The notes beneath the pieces were generated by a model, which saw only the letters and a list, made by a program, of their open reading frames with translations, made no database searches and was not told where the DNA came from. From Chitinophaga pollutisoli (GTDB lineage: Bacteria; Bacteroidota; Bacteroidia; Chitinophagales; Chitinophagaceae), in the NCBI RefSeq assembly GCF_038396755.1, contig NZ_CP149822.1, positions 4,928,001-4,992,000 on the forward strand: 64,000 nucleotides of DNA, given 5' to 3'. Below, piece by piece: positions 1 to 9,400 of this stretch; positions within the stretch are counted from its first letter, which is position 1, and every line of letters starts with the position of its first letter. Position numbers and translations under genes: made by a program.

Positions 1-1
1 T

Positions 2-748
2 GCCGGATTGGAAAGCGAAAAGCAAGCCTTTACCCGTTCCAAGTACAGTGCCAAAGCCAAATTGGAAGATTATACAAAAGAGTTTGACCAAGCTAAATCA
101 CGCCTCAACCGAATGACAACGGATTGGGATAATTTACAGAAACGCATACAGAAACGGCAGGACGGTAAAATCTTAAATCCTGTTCAGTTGGAGGGCTTAC
201 CGCCCAATGCGAACGTTAAACAGATTGGAACCAAGCTCAATGAAATTGCAGACAAAGCCCGTACAGGTGGGGATTATCAGGAGATTGGCAGTTTGTACGG
301 TTTTCAGCTATTGGTTAAAACGGAAATGTCCGAAAAAGACGGCGTAGATATTCGGGTAAACCGATTTTTTATACAGGGAGAGGGTAACATTAAGTACAAT
401 CACAATTTTGGTGTGATTGCCAAAGACCCTGAAACCGCCTCTTTAAACTTTTTGAGAGCGTTGGAAAAAATACCGCCACTTATGGTAAAGGAACAAGAAA
501 GCATTGCGAGTTACCAAAAGGATATACCTGTGCTTCAGGAGGTCGTTAATGGTACGTGGACTAAGGAGAGCCGACTGAGTGAACTCAAAACTGAGCTGGC
601 TTCTATCGAGCGGAAGATACAGCTATCAATCGAACCGGAGAAAAAAGGAGAACCTGCGGAACAGGTCGAAAAAAAGCAAGAAACGCCAAAGGTTTCGGAG
701 AGTATTATTCGGACAAAAGGGGTTCATTTGCCAAGAGGGATATTGTAA
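2..748 (+). CDS. C-terminal end of a large N6-DNA methylase/helicase-like ICE protein (partial)
   Basis: The reading frame is open to the left edge, so only the last ~249 residues are visible. The piece is charged and helical with coiled-coil character. It carries a compact segment (ESEKQAF near the start, then DGVDIRVNRFFIQGEG) and ends in repeated LKTELASIERKIQLS-like heptads and a Lys/Glu-rich tail. From memory this resembles the C-terminus of the very large SNF2-helicase/N6-methylase proteins carried by Bacteroidota conjugative elements; no catalytic motif lies in the visible part. A strong hairpin terminator follows at once. It faces the convergent rteC. The family is an inference from similarity of the tail and the ICE context. 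Confidence 0.6.
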   Translation, partial: AGLESEKQAFTRSKYSAKAKLEDYTKEFDQAKSRLNRMTTDWDNLQKRIQKRQDGKILNPVQLEGLPPNANVKQIGTKLNEIADKARTGGDYQEIGSLYGFQLLVKTEMSEKDGVDIRVNRFFIQGEGNIKYNHNFGVIAKDPETASLNFLRALEKIPPLMVKEQESIASYQKDIPVLQEVVNGTWTKESRLSELKTELASIERKIQLSIEPEKKGEPAEQVEKKQETPKVSESIIRTKGVHLPRGIL

Positions 749-786
749 AAAGTAAGAGCGGATCTGCAAAGTCCGCTCTTACTTTT
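747..786. terminator. Bidirectional rho-independent terminator between the ICE methylase tail and rteC
   Basis: A perfect 16-bp stem (747-762 with 771-786, core AAGAGCGGA/TCCGCTCTT) has A-tract and T-tract flanks, so it can stop transcription from both convergent genes. Confidence 0.85.
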
Positions 787-806
787 TATCTTCTATCTAA
801 TGACTG

Positions 807-1633
807 CTACCGCTCGTCCTGTTCGTCCATTCTCTTAATCAGGGCATCACGCAGGCTGTCAAGGAATTTTGTGCGGTTCATTTTTCGGGACTTGAGTTCT
901 AAAAATGTATGGTAAAAATCGCCCAAGTCAATATTAAAATGGTTTTCAAAAAATCTAACAATGGTAATAATGTCTGTATTCCCATTGTTAAATACACCTT
1001 GCGAATGCACTGCGTAAATCAATTCGGTCGCTGCCGCTTTAGTTCCCGTCCAATTTAAGGGCGAATTAGCAAACGACTTTCTATTCTGATAGTTATGTAG
1101 CTGGTCTTCAAGATAGACCTGTATCCGGTCATTCGCTATAATTTTCGCTACTTTATAATCGTGGGAAGTAGAGAACCGATGGTCTGTTTCAAAATAAACG
1201 GTATCTAAACTTAACTTGATGTCGTGCTGTCCACGAACAAAATATTTGCAATCAAGATAGGTACTGTCGGTTCTGTAATATTTGCAGAACTCAATATTTC
1301 GGTCATAAAACCTTTTGAGTTCCGACATTTCTTTGTTGAGGTAGTTTTCTACAACTTCTTTTCCTCCGAATGGATTTTTGCCTCTATCTTATAAATTGCA
1401 TTGTAAAAGATGAGTTTCGCAACAATGGCAGGTTTTTGATATTTGAAAAAACGAATTTCATTGTCTTTGTTATTGAAACCCATTTTTAAAACAAATTCTT
1501 TCATTTCCGACAAGCATTGCACAATTAGAGGTATAATAACTTCTATGCGTTGTAAGGGATTGTCAATATCAAGCTCAATTGCGGCGATTTCCCTTTCCAA
1601 CTTACTGCGTGTTTCATTGTAATATACTTCCAT
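807..1633 (-). pseudogene. rteC: RteC family regulator of ICE excision, broken by one frameshift
   Basis: In CTnDOT-type elements RteC activates excision genes as the last step of a regulatory cascade. Two adjacent minus-strand frames carry its halves: 1633-1349 (N-terminal, 94 aa, ends after ..KIHSEEKKL) and 1328-807 (C-terminal, containing YYRTDSTYLDCKYFVRG and RFSTSHDYKVAKI, typical RteC). Reading on through the gap in the second frame gives FGGKEVVENYLNKEMSELK, the usual linker. Adding one base to the A5 run (plus-strand T5 at 1375-1379) fuses both into a normal 275-residue protein. The break is therefore a single missing base: a real loss of function or a sequence error. It lies downstream of the metal operon on the same strand. 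Confidence 0.85.
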
Positions 1634-1683
1634 TTTTTATTACCATTATATATAGGTTTGCATTTTGAAAATTGTCAGTGCTG

Positions 1684-2043
1684 TCAAACGCACCACCTTA
1701 ACCAATCGACAAACCGCTCAATGTATCTCCTAATGCCTGAATAGTTCTGTCCATTATCTTCCAACATTGACCGTAAGACTTTTTCTGCATATTTATTCAT
1801 TGTTTCTCCGATTTCTTTCTGCTCAAAACCTTTTTTGAATAACTGTTTTATTTCCGGTTCATTGGACGAATTAAACACCACGGAGGCATAGCCGATTACC
1901 TGTTTTTGGCAATCGACCAACGCCAAGGGCAAACCAAATGCTTCTGTCAAAGCATCAGCATTACCGTTCGCTTCGTTGTATATGGAACGTATAAAGTGTA
2001 AATCTGATAGATATACGTTTCTGATTTTTAGTTGCCCATCCAT
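1684..2043 (-). CDS. Small hypothetical protein, GNAT-like N-terminal portion
   Basis: A 119-residue protein starting 8 bp after the P-type ATPase stop, so probably the last gene of the metal operon. The first ~60 residues (LKIRNVYLSDLHFIRSIYNE, then LALVDCQKQVIGYASVVF) look like the opening strands of a GNAT acetyltransferase, where an 'x-x-IGYAS' strand is common. The acetyl-CoA loop is not visible, and the rest is a helical, charged tail ending in RWCV. It may be a shortened acetyltransferase or an unrelated small protein. No function is assigned. Confidence 0.5.
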   Translation of the reverse strand: MDGQLKIRNVYLSDLHFIRSIYNEANGNADALTEAFGLPLALVDCQKQVIGYASVVFNSSNEPEIKQLFKKGFEQKEIGETMNKYAEKVLRSMLEDNGQNYSGIRRYIERFVDWLRWCV

Positions 2044-2051
2044 AGTTTATT

Positions 2052-3842
2052 TTACCTGTCCTTCAAAGCCCTTAATGCCGAGGTAATGGAAATCACATCC
2101 ACCACTTCCTGCAATCCTGCACCAATCAATGCCGGTAAAACACCGAAGGCTGCAATCAGCATCAGCACGGTACAAACGGCAATGCCAATGAAAACGGATT
2201 GACGGGCAATCTTCATTGTTTCTTTGGAAATGAGAATGGTATCACTCACTTTTTGCAGATTATCTCTTAATATCACGACATCTGCCGAATCGCTGGCGGA
2301 ACTCGATCCTTTAGCACCCATCGCAATGCCTACATCGGCAACGGTTAACGACGGCGCATCGTTCACGCCATCACCCACCATTACAACCGGACGAAATTCG
2401 CCGGGCATACTTTTCAGGATTTTCAGTTTGTCTTCCGGCAAACAGCCACCGTGCACTTCCGTAATGCCAATTTCTTTGGCAATGTTTTCAGAAATACTTT
2501 GCTTGTCGCCGGAAATCATCATAATTTTTTGGATACCCATTTTTATTAATTGGGCAATGGTTTGCCGGGCTTCGGGACGCACTTCATCGGTAAAGGTGAT
2601 TTCCCCTGCATATTTGTCATTCACCGAAACAAACAACGAGGTTTTTTCCGTTTTAATTGAAATGGGTTCGGTCGTTACAAAATTCAGTTTACCCACTTTC
2701 ACCAGTTTGCCGTTTACTTTTCCTTCAATACCATTTCCTTCTATTTCCTTTAAATCTGTTGCCAGAGGAATCGGTTTATCGCCGATATATTTCATCACCG
2801 AAACCGCCAAAACGTGGGAAGACTGCTGTTCTACGCTGGCTACAAAATCAATCAGTTCGTCTTGCGAATAAGAATTTTCCGGGATGATGTCGTCCACAGT
2901 AAGATCGCCTTTGGTTAAGGTTCCGGTTTTATCGAAGGCGATGGCTTTCATTCTGTCCAGTTTTTCGATGACAGTCCCGGATTTTATCACCACCCCATTT
3001 CTGCTGGAACGGCTCATTCCGGCTATCAGGGCAATGGGAGCCGCCAGAATCAGCGGGCAGGGCGAAGCCACCACCAACACTTCGGCAATGCGGTTGGGAT
3101 CTTTGGTAATCAAATAAGCAATTCCGGCAATTAAAAAAGCAACGATGGTAAAAGGCAAAGCGTACCGATCCGCCATTCGCACAAAATGTGCCGGCTCTTT
3201 TTCGGAATTATGCACCAATTGCACGAGTTGCTGGTACTGGCTGTCTTTGGCGAGTTTGGAAACCTGAATGGTAATGGCTCCCGAACCATTCACCGAACCC
3301 GACCATAAGCCGTTGCCTTTGGTTTTGTTGACGGGTTTGGATTCGCCCGTGAGCGAAGATTCGTCCAGCAGCACCTCTCCACTCAGTAAAATTCCGTCCA
3401 CGGGAATAATTTCCTTGGGTTTTACGATGATGATGTCACCGATTTTAATATCCTCCACAGGAACATCATGTAAATCGTTTCCTGTTTTTTTATGAGCAAT
3501 TCGGGGTGTATTATCAAGCAATGATTTTAAATCTTTCCGGGCTTTTTTCTGGGCATAATCTTCCAACGAATCACCTCCGGTAATCATAATGAGGATAATG
3601 AGTGCCGCCCAATAATTACCAACAGCTAAGGTTGCAGCAATGGCAGAAATCGCCAAAATATCCACGCCAAAATTCCCGGAACGAAGCACGTCGATCATTC
3701 CTTTCAGAAGAACAATGGACATCAAAATGCCGGTTGCCGTAATTAAGATTTTAGCATAATGCGGTTCTTTCAGGATAAATTCCAGAACAAGTGCCACTAA
3801 GGCAATGCTGAGAACGATAATGAATTTATATATATTTTTCAT
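2052..3842 (-). CDS. Heavy-metal-translocating P1B-type ATPase without N-terminal metal-binding domain
   Basis: A 596-residue inner-membrane pump that would export metal ions from the cytosol using ATP. Seen in order: three N-terminal membrane segments (about 5-90), actuator loop with TGES at 165-168, metal-site motif SPCPL at 260-264, phosphorylation motif DKTGT at 304-308, hinge GDGVNDAP near 495, and two final membrane segments. There is no N-terminal HMA or His-rich domain, so it is shorter than ZntA/CopA. The nucleotide-domain HP dipeptide of P1B pumps is SHV here (342-344). SPC rather than CPC argues against copper and suggests a divalent metal (Co/Zn/Cd); the substrate is an inference. 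It follows the PAP2 gene by 10 bp in the metal operon. Confidence 0.93.
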   Translation of the reverse strand: MKNIYKFIIVLSIALVALVLEFILKEPHYAKILITATGILMSIVLLKGMIDVLRSGNFGVDILAISAIAATLAVGNYWAALIILIMITGGDSLEDYAQKKARKDLKSLLDNTPRIAHKKTGNDLHDVPVEDIKIGDIIIVKPKEIIPVDGILLSGEVLLDESSLTGESKPVNKTKGNGLWSGSVNGSGAITIQVSKLAKDSQYQQLVQLVHNSEKEPAHFVRMADRYALPFTIVAFLIAGIAYLITKDPNRIAEVLVVASPCPLILAAPIALIAGMSRSSRNGVVIKSGTVIEKLDRMKAIAFDKTGTLTKGDLTVDDIIPENSYSQDELIDFVASVEQQSSHVLAVSVMKYIGDKPIPLATDLKEIEGNGIEGKVNGKLVKVGKLNFVTTEPISIKTEKTSLFVSVNDKYAGEITFTDEVRPEARQTIAQLIKMGIQKIMMISGDKQSISENIAKEIGITEVHGGCLPEDKLKILKSMPGEFRPVVMVGDGVNDAPSLTVADVGIAMGAKGSSSASDSADVVILRDNLQKVSDTILISKETMKIARQSVFIGIAVCTVLMLIAAFGVLPALIGAGLQEVVDVISITSALRALKDR

Positions 3843-3852
3843 TTTTATAATT

Positions 3853-4614
3853 TTAAAAGTTTAAAGACAAACCTAATCCCATTGTTTTATTTTGATAAAA
3901 CGGATATACAAGAGCACTATTTTTGCTATGATCTTTTGAAAATAATTTACTGACTTTTGGGAACAACCAATAGGCAACTTCTGTGGAGAGAATTCCAATA
4001 CCGGCACCTGCAACCACATCACCCACCCAATGTTTATCATTCAAAATGCGATAAACTCCCGTAAAAACAGCAATTGGATAACCAGACAAACTTAACCAAA
4101 TATTTTCATCCTGATATTCACGGAACATAAAATGTGCTGTTGTAAAAGCAGTTGTAGTATGTCCCGAAGGAAACGACAAATTATTAGAACCATCTGGTCG
4201 TTCTTCTCTCACCAAATGCTTGGTAGGTAATACGACAGCACTTGAAATCAGCAACGATGTGCCTAAAATAATACTTCGGTCTTTCAAATTATGTTTTCCT
4301 TTAAGTCCAATAGCATTTAATCCATAAACCAATATTGCAGGTACGTATTGGGTATAATTATCCAGTTTTATTTTATCCGGCTGATGCTCCCCAATTTCAT
4401 ATTGGGTGGAACGGTTCAGCTGTTTCAGATCATCAGACGTCAGGCTCAGGATTCCGTATCCGATAAAAACAGAAGGTACAATCAGCTTTTTATATTTAAA
4501 TTGATAGGCGTGGTCAAATGATTGATCCATCTTTTGACCTGTTACCAAACTATCCGTTTGTGCTATTCCCAATTGATAAACGCACAATATGAGTATCAAT
4601 AATAAATGTCTCAT
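3853..4614 (-). CDS. PAP2-superfamily membrane phosphatase
   Basis: 253 residues with an N-terminal signal or membrane segment (1-18) and several hydrophobic spans. The three acid-phosphatase motifs are present: K132..RP140 (KHLVREERP), PSGH at 149-152, and R189..H195..D199 (RILNDKHWVGD). Such enzymes dephosphorylate lipid pyrophosphates or phosphatidate on the periplasmic face. The gene sits 11 bp from both neighbours inside the metal-efflux operon. That is a recurring cargo position for PAP2 genes in Bacteroidota but without an obvious mechanistic link to metal export. The C-terminus (GLGLSLNF) is beta-like, so an outer-membrane-facing end is possible. Confidence 0.88.
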   Translation of the reverse strand: MRHLLLILILCVYQLGIAQTDSLVTGQKMDQSFDHAYQFKYKKLIVPSVFIGYGILSLTSDDLKQLNRSTQYEIGEHQPDKIKLDNYTQYVPAILVYGLNAIGLKGKHNLKDRSIILGTSLLISSAVVLPTKHLVREERPDGSNNLSFPSGHTTTAFTTAHFMFREYQDENIWLSLSGYPIAVFTGVYRILNDKHWVGDVVAGAGIGILSTEVAYWLFPKVSKLFSKDHSKNSALVYPFYQNKTMGLGLSLNF

Positions 4615-4625
4615 TCTTAAATTTA

Positions 4626-5195
4626 TTAATCATCTCCGCCAATCATTTTGGAAGCAATTCCCTTTTGAGCTGTTTTTTCTGCCAGCCAAATCCCGCCAAA
4701 ATGCAAAATAATAAAAATCGGAAACCAGTAAATTGCCCATTTATGAATGGTTTCCATTGTATCTTTCAGGTCTCCATTCCACCATTTCAGGTAGGCTCCG
4801 GTGATGGATGAAACAATCACAAACAAGTAAAATAGCAGATAAATAAATCCCTGAAATTTTTCTTTTGCTGATGTATTTGCCGAAAAAGGATTTGGAAAAC
4901 GAATGCCCTTTACCAACATATAAATGATGCGAACCGCAATGATTACAAAGAAAACATACGCTGCATATTCGTGCCATTGCCACATAGGGTCCAGAATGCT
5001 TTTTACTGTTACGATGGTTTGTTCATTGGTTAAATCAATGCCTTGCATATTTTTTTCAATAGCTCCCAGAATGGCTTTTTTACCCATCCAGTTGATCCGA
5101 AGAAATCCGGTGATAAACAAAACCGTCATTAGTAGAGCTGTGCCCCAGTGTAAACCACGATGAAGCGGGGTAAATATTTTTGTTGAATTTCTCAT
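4626..5195 (-). CDS. Cytochrome b561-like di-haem membrane protein
   Basis: 189 residues with four membrane helices. Candidate haem-ligand histidines lie in helix 1 (TPLHRGLHWGT), in helix 2 (WQWHEYAAYVFF) and in the last helix (IHKWAIYWF and ILHFGGIW), the pattern of bacterial cytochrome b561/Ni-Fe hydrogenase b-type subunits. It would carry electrons in the inner membrane. It lies in the metal operon between the adaptor protein and the PAP2 phosphatase; no redox partner is encoded nearby, so its role here is unknown. Confidence 0.82.
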   Translation of the reverse strand: MRNSTKIFTPLHRGLHWGTALLMTVLFITGFLRINWMGKKAILGAIEKNMQGIDLTNEQTIVTVKSILDPMWQWHEYAAYVFFVIIAVRIIYMLVKGIRFPNPFSANTSAKEKFQGFIYLLFYLFVIVSSITGAYLKWWNGDLKDTMETIHKWAIYWFPIFIILHFGGIWLAEKTAQKGIASKMIGGDD

Positions 5196-5230
5196 TATTT
5201 TAAATTTTTATATCAGATTTTATCTGACTG

Positions 5231-6388
5231 TTATTCTTCATCTTCACTGGTATTTTTCAACTTCATCAATAAGGTATAGGCGTTTTTAACCACGATTTTC
5301 TTACCTTGAAAATCAGCAAAGTTGAGGATTTCAACAAAGCCATTTTCGGAAATTCCCAATGTGACCGGGACCATCTTCCAGGTCTGTTTCCCGGTTTCTG
5401 TAAAGACATAACTTTTCCCTTCAAAATCCACCACGCTTTCTTCCGGAATAGCATTTGCAAAAGAATTTTCTGTTTTCACTTCGGCATTCATATACATTCC
5501 GGGAATGAGTGCAGGATCGTATTTTTCAAAATGACAATGAACCTCAGCCATGCCGCTTCCGTCCACGTCTTTACTCGTCAGCAAAATTTCACCGGCATAT
5601 TTTTTTGAAGGATCTACATTGGTATAAGCCACAATCTGTTGCCCGGTTTTCAGCATTTCCAAATCCTTTTCATACACTTTTAAATTGAGGTGAATATCAG
5701 AAGGATTGATGAGTTCAAACAGCACATCCGAAGACGTTACATATTTGCCTACATTCACATTCACCTTGCTCACAAAACCGTTGATGGTACTATAGACAGG
5801 TACGCTCTGCTGAATATTTCCGGCAGATATCTTAGCCGGATTTATGTTGACCAACTTCAGTTGCTGGGCAATGGAATTCATCAGAATTTGCTGATCGCTC
5901 ATAATGGATTGTGCCTGCTGCATCACTTTATCACTACTTGCCTGGCTTTGGTTGAGCTTAGTTTGTCGGTTATAATCCAGTTGGGCAAAGTGGTATTTGG
6001 ATTTTGCCATCAGATAATCCTGCTGCAACTGTACAAACTGCGGATTTTCAATAACGGCAATTACCTGACCTTTAACTACTTTCATCCCTGGCAAAAGGCG
6101 GGTGCTTTTCAGATAGCCGCCCAGCGGTGTACTTACGGAAACCAGATTTTGCGGTGGTACATCAATTTTACCGTTGAGTTTCAATACGGTGGAAATATGC
6201 TGCATCGACAGTTCCGCGGTTTCAATGGGGGTATTGTGTAACTGTGCATCGGTGAAAATAACCGTGTTTTCGTCTTTCGGATTTGCAGTTTTGGTGGCGG
6301 TGGTTTCTTGTTTTTGTTGACATTGAACTGCGGAAAGCAGTACTATCAAGACCAAAAAATAAGAACCGTATAATTTTAATATTTTCAT
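5231..6388 (-). CDS. RND efflux periplasmic adaptor (membrane-fusion protein), CzcB/CusB type
   Basis: 385 residues with a lipoprotein signal (LVLIVLLSAVQC, Cys23). It has a barrel-sandwich half motif near 90-120 (TPLGGYLKSTRLLPGMKVVKG), a coiled-coil hairpin about 120-185, the second lipoyl half (YSTINGFVSKVNVNVGKYV), then beta-barrel and membrane-proximal domains. It links the inner-membrane pump to the outer-membrane factor across the periplasm. It is encoded directly downstream of the pump fusion (66 bp gap). No His-rich N-terminal metal-binding extension is seen. The family is secure, the metal is not. Confidence 0.93.
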   Translation of the reverse strand: MKILKLYGSYFLVLIVLLSAVQCQQKQETTATKTANPKDENTVIFTDAQLHNTPIETAELSMQHISTVLKLNGKIDVPPQNLVSVSTPLGGYLKSTRLLPGMKVVKGQVIAVIENPQFVQLQQDYLMAKSKYHFAQLDYNRQTKLNQSQASSDKVMQQAQSIMSDQQILMNSIAQQLKLVNINPAKISAGNIQQSVPVYSTINGFVSKVNVNVGKYVTSSDVLFELINPSDIHLNLKVYEKDLEMLKTGQQIVAYTNVDPSKKYAGEILLTSKDVDGSGMAEVHCHFEKYDPALIPGMYMNAEVKTENSFANAIPEESVVDFEGKSYVFTETGKQTWKMVPVTLGISENGFVEILNFADFQGKKIVVKNAYTLLMKLKNTSEDEE

Positions 6389-6454
6389 TTTCTTGTCTAA
6401 TTATATATTGATTTGAAAAATTCTGTTTACTGTTTAAAATATCCTGTTCATCAA

Positions 6455-9400
6455 CTACTGAATCGTGATATAATTCAGTTCAACCACGCTTTCGTTTAGT
6501 TTCAATAGGGCATCTGCATAATTGCTTTTGAGCAAAACTGCCTGATTGACGAGCATTACAAATTCCAGATAATTGATTTCTCCGTTAATGAATTGTTGCT
6601 GTGCTGTTTTGGTAATGATGTCTGCATTTTTCAGTTCATCAGTTTCGTAACGGTTGATGATTTCGAGATTCGTTTGATACATTTGCTTGAGCTGTTGCTG
6701 TTTTTTCTCTAATGCAAATTCCGTATTATGCCAATCGTTTTCCGCAATGCTTTCCGCCACTTTAGAAGCGTGAATTCTTGCCTTTTGTCCGCCTGAAAAT
6801 ATTGGAATGCCAACACCTACCATCACCGAATGAAACTGTGGTGTAGCAGAATACAGTTTATCATCAGGTCCCATACCTTTGAACGAATTGAGATTATAAC
6901 CGATTTGCAAACCCGGAAGAAGTCTGGATTTTTCCACTTCGGTTTGTTTGCCGGCAACCGTTTTTTGCTGTTCCAATACATGTAACAAGGGATGCGAAGC
7001 ATTTTCCTGAAGCAAAAGAACCGGTCTGGAATTTTCCAAAGGAAGATATTCCGTTTCGGAATTGAGCAACCAACTGAACTGCAACTGCAAGGTTTTTATT
7101 TCCTGCTGCACTTGTTTCAACTGAATCTCAATCGCCGATTTTTGGTTGGAAGCCGTTGTTTTTTCCAGAATATTGCTTTCTCCTGCTTTTAAACGCAAAC
7201 TGGCTTTGTCTAAAAATTGGGTGTACAGTTGCAACGTTTCATTCAGCAATTTTTCCTTATCTTTCCAATACACCATCTGGAAATAACTTTGGCTGACGGC
7301 TTTTTTCAGTTCAAATTCTTTAAGCGAAACATTCAACTGGCTTTTTTTCCATTCTTCGGAATGCAAATTTTTCTGTTTCTGATACACAGTCGGAAAAGCG
7401 ATGCTCTGTGAAATCCCGAATTTCATATCGTTGTATGCACTATTTATTTGTCCGTAATCTGCTGTAACTGCGGTTTGCGGAATATCGGCATTAGAAGTTT
7501 TAATCAATGCTTTGGCATAATCCGAACGCAGTTTTTCATTTTTCAGGTTGCGATTGTTTTGCAACGCTGTTTGCACGGCTTCATCTAAAGAAATTATGGT
7601 TTGTGCCTTCATTTTTATTCCTGAAAACAGCATAAAAATCAACAGAACAGAGGCGACATGTTTGGATTTTGGTTTTTTCATTTTAAATCCATTTTCGATA
7701 TTGACATATAAAAGCGGTAGGACAAAAAGGGTGAGCAAAGTGGCCAATATCAGTCCGCCAATTACCACGGTCGCCAAAGGTCGCTGCACTTCTGCTCCAG
7801 CACCTGTGCTTATTGCCATCGGGATAAAGCCGAGGGAGGCAACGGCTGCGGTCATCAATACCGGACGCAATCGGCTTTCGCCGCCATCAATCACAATTCT
7901 GACGATATTTCTAATGCCGTTTTTATGCAGTCGGTTAAATTCTGAAATCAATACAATACCGTTCAAAACCGCTACGCCAAAAAGAGCGATAAAACCAACG
8001 GCAGCACTGATGCTGAAAGGCATTCCGCGTAAATTCAACATAAATACACCTCCGATGACCGACAACGGAATGGCGGTGTAAATCAGAAGACTTTCTTTAA
8101 TCGACTTGAACGCCATAAACAACAGGACAAATATCAATGCCAATGCCAGCGGAACGGCAATCATCAACCGTTGTTTAGCGTTGTTCAGATTTTCAAAAGA
8201 ACCGCCATACGTAATAGAATAGCCGGCCGGAAGTTTAATCTGTTTGTCCACTTTACCCTGCAATTCTTCCACAATGCTTTGCACATCACGGTCTTTGATG
8301 TTGAAGCCGACGACAATACGGCGTTGTGCATTTTCACGTTGAATTTGATTGGGACCTTCCACCACATCTACGGTTGCCAGCTGATTGAGCGGGATCTGAT
8401 TGCCTGCAGGTGTTGGAACCAATAGATTTTGAATATTATTGATGTTTTTTCGGTCACTGGCATTCAGGCGTACTACCATATCAAAGCGTTTTTCGCCTTC
8501 AAAAACCAAACCTGTACTCTGTCCGGCAAATGCGGTATTAATCACCCGATTGACATCTGCAACAGAAAGATGATACTGAGCAATCACGGGACGATTGTAT
8601 TTTACTACCACCTGCGGAAGCCCGGAAACCGGTTCTATATAAAGGTTTTGTGTACCTTTTACCGTTTCAATGATTTTACCGAGTTGGTTGGCATTTTGCA
8701 CCAAAGAATCCAGATTATCGCCAAAGATTTTGATGACCACATCCTGTCTTGCACCAGTCATCAGTTCATTAAAACGCATCGCTACCGGATACTGAAAACC
8801 AACTGTAATACCGGGCACATCTTCCAGTGCTTTGCTCATTTTTTCTGATAATTCGGGAAACGTTTTGGCGGAAGTCCATTCTTTTTTGTCTTTCAGAATG
8901 ACCATCATATCCGAAGCATCCATTGGCATCGGATCGGTAGGCACTTCTCCACTTCCTATCTTGGTGACCACTTTTTCCACTTCGGGGAAACGGGTTTTTA
9001 AGATATGGGCTGCTTTTTGCGTACTTTCAATCGTGGTGGTAAGGTTGCTGCCCGGTAAAACGCGGGTATCCACCGCAAAATCACCTTCTTCCAAAGACGG
9101 AATAAATTCGCCGCCCATTCTGCTTAGCAGAATTATTGCCGTGATGAACAATATCCCGATTATGGTAAAAATGGTTTTCGGAATGCGTAAAACTTTCAGC
9201 AAGGTTTTCAAATAAAGCGCTTCTACTTTCTTCATTACCCTGTCCGACCACGAAGGTTTTAAACTTCTTTTCTTCAACAAAACCGAACTCATCATCGGAA
9301 TGTAGGTTAGGGAAAGCAGAAATGCACCTAATAATGCAAACGCCACCGTTTCTGCCATCGGGCGGAACATTTTCCCTTCAATCCCTTGCAATGTTAGGAT

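Noticed and set aside
8..748. Complete gene starting at TTG (position 8)
   Set aside because: The frame is open to the window edge and the product looks like the C-terminus of a much longer protein.
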